From NCBI GenBank assembly GCA_041397725.1, contig JAWKVZ010000008.1, positions 1-64,000 of the forward strand: a stretch of 64,000 bases of DNA. The letters run 5' to 3'. The stretch comes from JAGRKR01 sp041397725. Lineage in GTDB: Bacteria; Pseudomonadota; Alphaproteobacteria; Rhizobiales; Hyphomicrobiaceae. Positions 59,853 through 64,000 of the stretch are shown here, piece by piece (positions within the stretch are counted from its first letter, which is position 1; each line of letters starts with the position of its first letter). The position numbers and the translations under genes were made by a program. A model generated the notes under the pieces. The model had not been told where the DNA came from and did no database searches. It saw only the letters and a program-made list of their open reading frames with translations.

Positions 59853-61634
59853 ATGAACATCTTCGCGCGTTTCGAGGCCATCGTGGCGACGGCGGCGAGA
59901 GAGCTCGTAGCGGAAGGCCGGATTGCCGCGCCCTTGAGCGAGGCGCAACTGTCCGCCTTGGCGGCCGAGCGACCGCGCGACGCCTCGCACGGTGACATTG
60001 CCACCAATGCGGCGCTGGTGCTGGCCAAGGCCGCCCGCATGAAGCCACGTGATCTCGCTGAGCTGCTGGCGGAGAAGCTGCGCACGACGGAGGGCGTGGT
60101 TGGCGTCGAGATCGCCGGTCCCGGATTCATCAATCTGAGGGTGGCGGACGCCGTCTGGCACGACGTGGTGAGAGCGGCGCTCGGCGAGGGCCGCGACTTC
60201 GGACGCGCTGAGATCGGCAAGGGCGAGCGCGTCAACGTCGAGTATGTCTCGGCCAACCCGACCGGCCCCATGCACGTCGGCCATTGCCGCGGCGCGGTCT
60301 TCGGCGATGCGCTCGCCAACCTGCTGGCGCACGCGGGCTACGCGATCACGCGCGAGTACTACATCAACGATGCCGGCGCACAGGTCGACGTGCTCGCGCG
60401 CTCGGCCTACCTGCGCTACCGCGAGGCCCTCGGCGAGCAGATCGGCGAGATCCCCGCGGGGCTCTATCCCGGCGATTACCTGGTGCCGGTCGGACAAGCG
60501 CTGGCGGCGGCCCATGGCACGGCGCTTCTCGACAAGCCCGAGGCCGCCTGGCTGCCCGTCGTGCGCGAGGCGGCGGTTGCGGCCATGCTGGTCATGATCA
60601 AGGAGGATCTGGCGGCGCTCGCGGTCCGCCACGATGTGTTCTTCTCTGAGCGCTCGCTCATGGCGCAGGCGGCCGGAGCCAACGCCAACCAGGTCGAGAC
60701 CACGATCGATGCGCTCGAGCGAAAGGGCCTGATCTATCGCGGCCGGCTGGAGCGGCCCAAGGGCGAGGAGGTCGTCGACTGGGAGGATCGCGAGCAGACG
60801 TTGTTCAAGGCGACGGCTTTCGGCGACGATACGGATCGTGCCCTCGTCAAGTCGGACGGCAGCTACACGTATTTCGCATCCGACATGGCCTACCACAACG
60901 ACAAGGTCGGGCGCGGCTTCGCGCACTTGATCAACGTCTTCGGGGCCGACCATGCCGGCTACATCAAGCGGCTGACGGCCGCGGTCAAGGCGCTGTCGGA
61001 CGGCAAGGTCGATCTCGACATCAAGGTCTGCCAGCTCGTCAAGCTGTTCAAGGGCGGCCAGCCCTACAAGATGTCCAAGCGCGCCGGCACTTTCGTGACG
61101 CTGCGCGATGTCGTCGACGAGGTCGGGCGCGACCCCGTTCGTTTCATGATGCTCTACCGCAAGAACGATGCGCCGCTCGACTTCGACTTCGAGAAAGTGA
61201 CCGAGAAGAGCCGCGACAACCCGGTCTTCTACGTCCAATACGCCCATGCCCGGGCGCATTCGCTCTTCCGCATGGCCGATGAGGCCTTCCCCGGCCTCGG
61301 GCCGTCATCGCCGGAGGTGCGCGGCGCCGACCTCTCGCCGCTGACCGACGAGGGCGAGCTCGCCCTGATCAAGCGCCTGGCCTTTTTCCCCAGGCTGATC
61401 GAGGGCGCGGCACTGGCTCACGAGCCCCATCGGCTGGCCTTCTATCTCTATGATCTGGCGGCTGATTTCCACACTCAATGGAACCGAGGCAAAGACTTGC
61501 CACATTTGCGCTTTATCCGGGACGATGACAGGCGTGTCAGTGCGGCTCGCGTCGCGCTCGTGACCGTCACGTCGGAAGTGATCGCCTCTGGATTGGCCGT
61601 GTTGGGCGTCGAAGCCCCTCGTGAAATGCGCTAG
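59853..61634 (+). CDS. argS: Arginine--tRNA ligase
   Basis: Class I synthetase, 593 residues. N-terminal Add1 domain; the HIGH motif appears as PTGPMHVGHCRGA (about residue 140); the KMSKS-like motif as KMSKRAG (about 408); the C-terminal DALR anticodon domain ends EVIASGLAVLGVEAPREM. ATG at 59853 follows AAGGAGTG, a strong ribosome-binding site. Upstream of the SPOR gene by 61 bases and probably co-transcribed with it and nagZ. Confidence 0.97.
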   Translation: MNIFARFEAIVATAARELVAEGRIAAPLSEAQLSALAAERPRDASHGDIATNAALVLAKAARMKPRDLAELLAEKLRTTEGVVGVEIAGPGFINLRVADAVWHDVVRAALGEGRDFGRAEIGKGERVNVEYVSANPTGPMHVGHCRGAVFGDALANLLAHAGYAITREYYINDAGAQVDVLARSAYLRYREALGEQIGEIPAGLYPGDYLVPVGQALAAAHGTALLDKPEAAWLPVVREAAVAAMLVMIKEDLAALAVRHDVFFSERSLMAQAAGANANQVETTIDALERKGLIYRGRLERPKGEEVVDWEDREQTLFKATAFGDDTDRALVKSDGSYTYFASDMAYHNDKVGRGFAHLINVFGADHAGYIKRLTAAVKALSDGKVDLDIKVCQLVKLFKGGQPYKMSKRAGTFVTLRDVVDEVGRDPVRFMMLYRKNDAPLDFDFEKVTEKSRDNPVFYVQYAHARAHSLFRMADEAFPGLGPSSPEVRGADLSPLTDEGELALIKRLAFFPRLIEGAALAHEPHRLAFYLYDLAADFHTQWNRGKDLPHLRFIRDDDRRVSAARVALVTVTSEVIASGLAVLGVEAPREMR

Positions 61635-61695
61635 GCTTTGATTCGAGGGGCTCCGTCCGTTCTGGCCGGAGGTGTCTAGTCAAGAGGATTTGCAA

Positions 61696-63552
61696 ATGGC
61701 TCGCGCCAGCGCTACCGGTGCCAAGCGTCCAGTTCCTCCCTCGGAGACAGACGAGGCGTGGCCCCGAGCGACCGAGCAGCAGCCGCTGGATTGGCCCGTA
61801 CCGGGCCGGGCCCCGGTGACGGCGGACCAGCAGAACCCCGACTACCACTATCCCACACAGACCCCGCCGATGCGCCCGCCCGTTGCGAGCACACAGCAGC
61901 AATTCTATCCGAACCAGGGCGGCTACGACGCGAGCGGACGGGGCGCCATGCCGCAAGCGCCGCGCTATCCCGCCGAGACAGGCTACCAGGACCCGGCCGC
62001 CCAGTGGCAGCCGCCGCACCAGCCGTCCCACCAGCCGCCTCATCAGGAGCAGTGGAGCGAGGCGCCCGCAGCCCCCGCCGACTACGGCCACGCCGGCTAT
62101 CCGCAAGGGTATCAGGAGGCGCCGGCGGCAGCCTATCCCCCCGGGCATGGCTCGCCGGAGCTGCGTGATCCACACCAGCTCGACAGCTACTTCGCGCAGC
62201 CGCAGCAGACGCCGCAGCACCAGCAGCCCCACGACGGCTATCAGCCACAGCAGTACGATCAGCACCGCTACGAGGCCGCAGGCTACCCGCCGCAGCAGGC
62301 GCCCGCGCGCGACTATGATCTCGGGCAGTACATGCCGGCGACCGAGCAGCAGCCGTATGCCGCCGGGGCGGCGCCCGACTATGGGCAGCAGGGCGATCCC
62401 AGGCATTACGACCCCGCCGGTGCGGGCTATCAGCAGACTGGCTATGGCCAGCAGTATCCGGGCTCTGCTCCCGACGGAGCATATGATCAGCACGGCTACC
62501 CGGCGGCTTCGCCCTACAGTGCGGCGGAGGCCGATGTCGGGCCGGAAGGGGGGCAGGAGCCCTTCGAGGACGAGCTTGAGCCCAAGCAAGGCAACCGCAC
62601 GCTCTTTCTGGTCGGTACGCTGCTTGCGGCCATTCTGGTCGGTGGCGGGCTGGCCTATGGCTACAACAAGATCATCGGCGGCGGCAAGCGCGCGGCGAGC
62701 GCGCCGCCACTGCTGCAAGCGGTGCGCAAGCCGGACAAGGAGCCGCCGAGCGATCCGGGCGGCAAGGCATTTCCGCACTCGCAGAAGTCGTTCTACGAGC
62801 GCTACGAGCGTCCGCCTGAGGGCGCCAAGGCGCCTGCCGCGCCTGCCGAGGCCAAGCCGGCCCCGGGCGATGGCAAGGAGGGACCGCGCAAGGTGCGTAC
62901 GGTGCTCGTGCGGCCCGATGGCACGATGGCGCCGCCGCCGCCCGTTGCCCCGCCCGCCCGCCCGGTCGCCGTGGCACCCGTGCGCCCGACGCCGCCGGCA
63001 GCCCTGCCGGGCGTCGTCATCCAGGGCGGCGCGCCACCGGCTCCGGTGGCCGTGCCCCAGCCCCAACCCGCACGTCCTGAGCAGGTTCTCAGAGGCTCTG
63101 TGCCGCCGGCCGAGGCCCCGGTCAGCGTCGTGCCCAAGCGGGCGCCCATTGCCGCGCCCGAGCCGGCCCCGGCTCCCCGTGTAACCGCGCCTGTGCGGGC
63201 ACCGGCGCCGCCGCGTCCTGCCGTGCAGCGCGAGGCCCGCGTGGCAGCGCCGCGCAGGCCTGTCGCTGCGCCGCCAGCCGCCCCGAAAGGCAGTAGTGCG
63301 CGTGGCTATGTGGCCTGGGTCTCCTCGCAGAAGGATCGTGTGCAGGCCCTGGCGGAGTTCGCCAACCTGCAGCAGCGCTACGGCAGCGCGATGGTCGGGC
63401 GTCAGCCCGACATCCAGGAGGCCAACCTCGGAGCCAAGGGCATCTGGTATCGGTTGCGGATCGGTCCGCCCGGCTCGCGCGAGGCCGCCACCAAGTTGTG
63501 TGAAAAGCTGAAGTCGAGCGGTCTCAAATCCTGCTTCGTCCGCGCCTATTGA
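61696..63552 (+). CDS. SPOR domain-containing membrane protein
   Basis: 618 residues, bitopic. Residues 1-295 are a low-complexity cytoplasmic region rich in Pro, Gln, Tyr and His; one transmembrane helix follows (LFLVGTLLAAILVGGGLAYGY, about 305-325). Then comes a long Pro/Ala-rich periplasmic stretch and a C-terminal SPOR domain (about 535-618, GYVAWVSSQKDRVQALAEF ... KSCFVRAY). SPOR domains bind denuded peptidoglycan at division sites. ATG at 61696 is chosen for AGAGGA 7 bases upstream; a GTG at 61672 is an alternative. It lies between argS and nagZ as in other Rhizobiales. Confidence 0.9.
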   Translation: MARASATGAKRPVPPSETDEAWPRATEQQPLDWPVPGRAPVTADQQNPDYHYPTQTPPMRPPVASTQQQFYPNQGGYDASGRGAMPQAPRYPAETGYQDPAAQWQPPHQPSHQPPHQEQWSEAPAAPADYGHAGYPQGYQEAPAAAYPPGHGSPELRDPHQLDSYFAQPQQTPQHQQPHDGYQPQQYDQHRYEAAGYPPQQAPARDYDLGQYMPATEQQPYAAGAAPDYGQQGDPRHYDPAGAGYQQTGYGQQYPGSAPDGAYDQHGYPAASPYSAAEADVGPEGGQEPFEDELEPKQGNRTLFLVGTLLAAILVGGGLAYGYNKIIGGGKRAASAPPLLQAVRKPDKEPPSDPGGKAFPHSQKSFYERYERPPEGAKAPAAPAEAKPAPGDGKEGPRKVRTVLVRPDGTMAPPPPVAPPARPVAVAPVRPTPPAALPGVVIQGGAPPAPVAVPQPQPARPEQVLRGSVPPAEAPVSVVPKRAPIAAPEPAPAPRVTAPVRAPAPPRPAVQREARVAAPRRPVAAPPAAPKGSSARGYVAWVSSQKDRVQALAEFANLQQRYGSAMVGRQPDIQEANLGAKGIWYRLRIGPPGSREAATKLCEKLKSSGLKSCFVRAY

Positions 63553-63690
63553 CCGGCGGAACGGCCCCGGCTGCGCGTCGGACGCCGCTGCCGGGGCTAG
63601 CGCCCGTCGAGGGCGGGTGCCGCCACTCCGCACACGCAGGTCCATACGCACAGGAGGCGGCGTGGCGTCCTCCAGCCATGGAGGCGCGAC

Positions 63691-64000
63691 ATGCTGAAGG
63701 CCTTCGTCACGGGCGTGGCCGGTCTGGCCCTGACCGGTGACGAGATCGCCTTCCTGAGGCAGGAGCGGCCCGCGGGGCTGATCCTGTTCGATCGCAATTG
63801 TGGGGAGCGCGCCCAGCTCCAGGCGCTCGTCGCCGCCTTCAAGGACGCCGTCGGCTGCGCGTCGACCCTCGTCCTCATCGACCAGGAGGGCGGGCGCGTC
63901 CAACGGCTCAAGCCACCGTTCATGCCGCGACTGCCGCCGGCCGCCGCCTACGGCCTCGCCTACGGGCGGGACCGTGCTTCGGCGCTCCAGGATGCCGAAA
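63691..64000 (+). CDS. nagZ: Beta-N-acetylhexosaminidase NagZ (5' part, cut by the right edge)
   Basis: Glycoside hydrolase family 3 enzyme that removes GlcNAc from anhydro-muropeptides in peptidoglycan recycling. Only the first 103 codons are visible: GLILFDRNCGERAQLQALVAAFK and the substrate-binding strand LVLIDQEGGRVQRLKPPFMPRLPPA, a hallmark of NagZ. The catalytic His/Asp lie beyond the window. ATG at 63691 follows GGAGGCG. It is 138 bases after the SPOR gene. Confidence 0.93.
   Translation, partial: MLKAFVTGVAGLALTGDEIAFLRQERPAGLILFDRNCGERAQLQALVAAFKDAVGCASTLVLIDQEGGRVQRLKPPFMPRLPPAAAYGLAYGRDRASALQDAE

Overview
The window is high-GC chromosomal DNA from an alphaproteobacterium, most likely of the Hyphomicrobiales (Rhizobiales). 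The evidence is the housekeeping order erpA / dgt - argS - SPOR protein - nagZ at the right end, a direct-repeat SOS box of the alphaproteobacterial type (GAAC-N7-GAAC) upstream of ssb, and an initiator tRNA-Met with a C1-A72 mismatch. Genes are densely packed, often with ATGA overlaps. No phage, insertion sequence, rRNA operon or CRISPR array was seen.

Left part (1-11.5 kb): one-carbon and oxalate metabolism. An NAD-type formate dehydrogenase operon on the minus strand (FdsG-FdsB fusion, a Spy-like periplasmic protein, FdsA) is followed by a TerC membrane protein. Next, on the plus strand, comes an oxalate cluster: a GntR regulator, oxalyl-CoA decarboxylase, a PaiB-like FMN protein, formyl-CoA transferase, and a formyltransferase resembling 10-formyl-THF hydrolase. 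Together they can turn oxalate into formate, CO2 and NADH. From 11.5 to 24 kb lie a kinase-SUMF1 fusion, a small Ig-like secreted protein, aspS, initiator tRNA, a J-domain membrane protein, a divergent monooxygenase / MarR pair, a carboxymuconolactone decarboxylase-like protein, a Tat-exported dienelactone hydrolase, a DUF599 protein and a UxaA-type dehydratase.

Middle (23.4-43 kb): a minus-strand operon of unknown substrate (amidohydrolase, atypical SDR, PaaK-like CoA ligase and a complete NMT1/taurine-type ABC importer). It is followed on the plus strand by a branched-chain 2-oxoacid dehydrogenase set (E1alpha, E1beta, E2) with a Leu/Val dehydrogenase. Then come a CDF metal transporter and a locus whose central gene is best read as a selenoprotein: an in-frame TGA opens a UGSC motif and is followed by a bacterial SECIS-like hairpin. 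Beyond it are an alpha-methylacyl-CoA racemase-like protein, a GNAT-nitrilase fusion, and a LysR / TauD-type dioxygenase pair.

Right part (43-64 kb): a 1.4 kb gene-free stretch of decayed interspersed repeats, uvrA, a GST, a large RTX calcium-binding protein broken by three single-base frameshifts, RidA, a pentapeptide-repeat membrane protein, SOS-linked ssb, an SGNH-type secreted protein, xth, erpA, dgt, argS, a SPOR protein and the start of nagZ. A roughly 60-bp palindromic repeat family occurs as tandem pairs at two places (4.3-4.5 kb and 55.0-55.1 kb).
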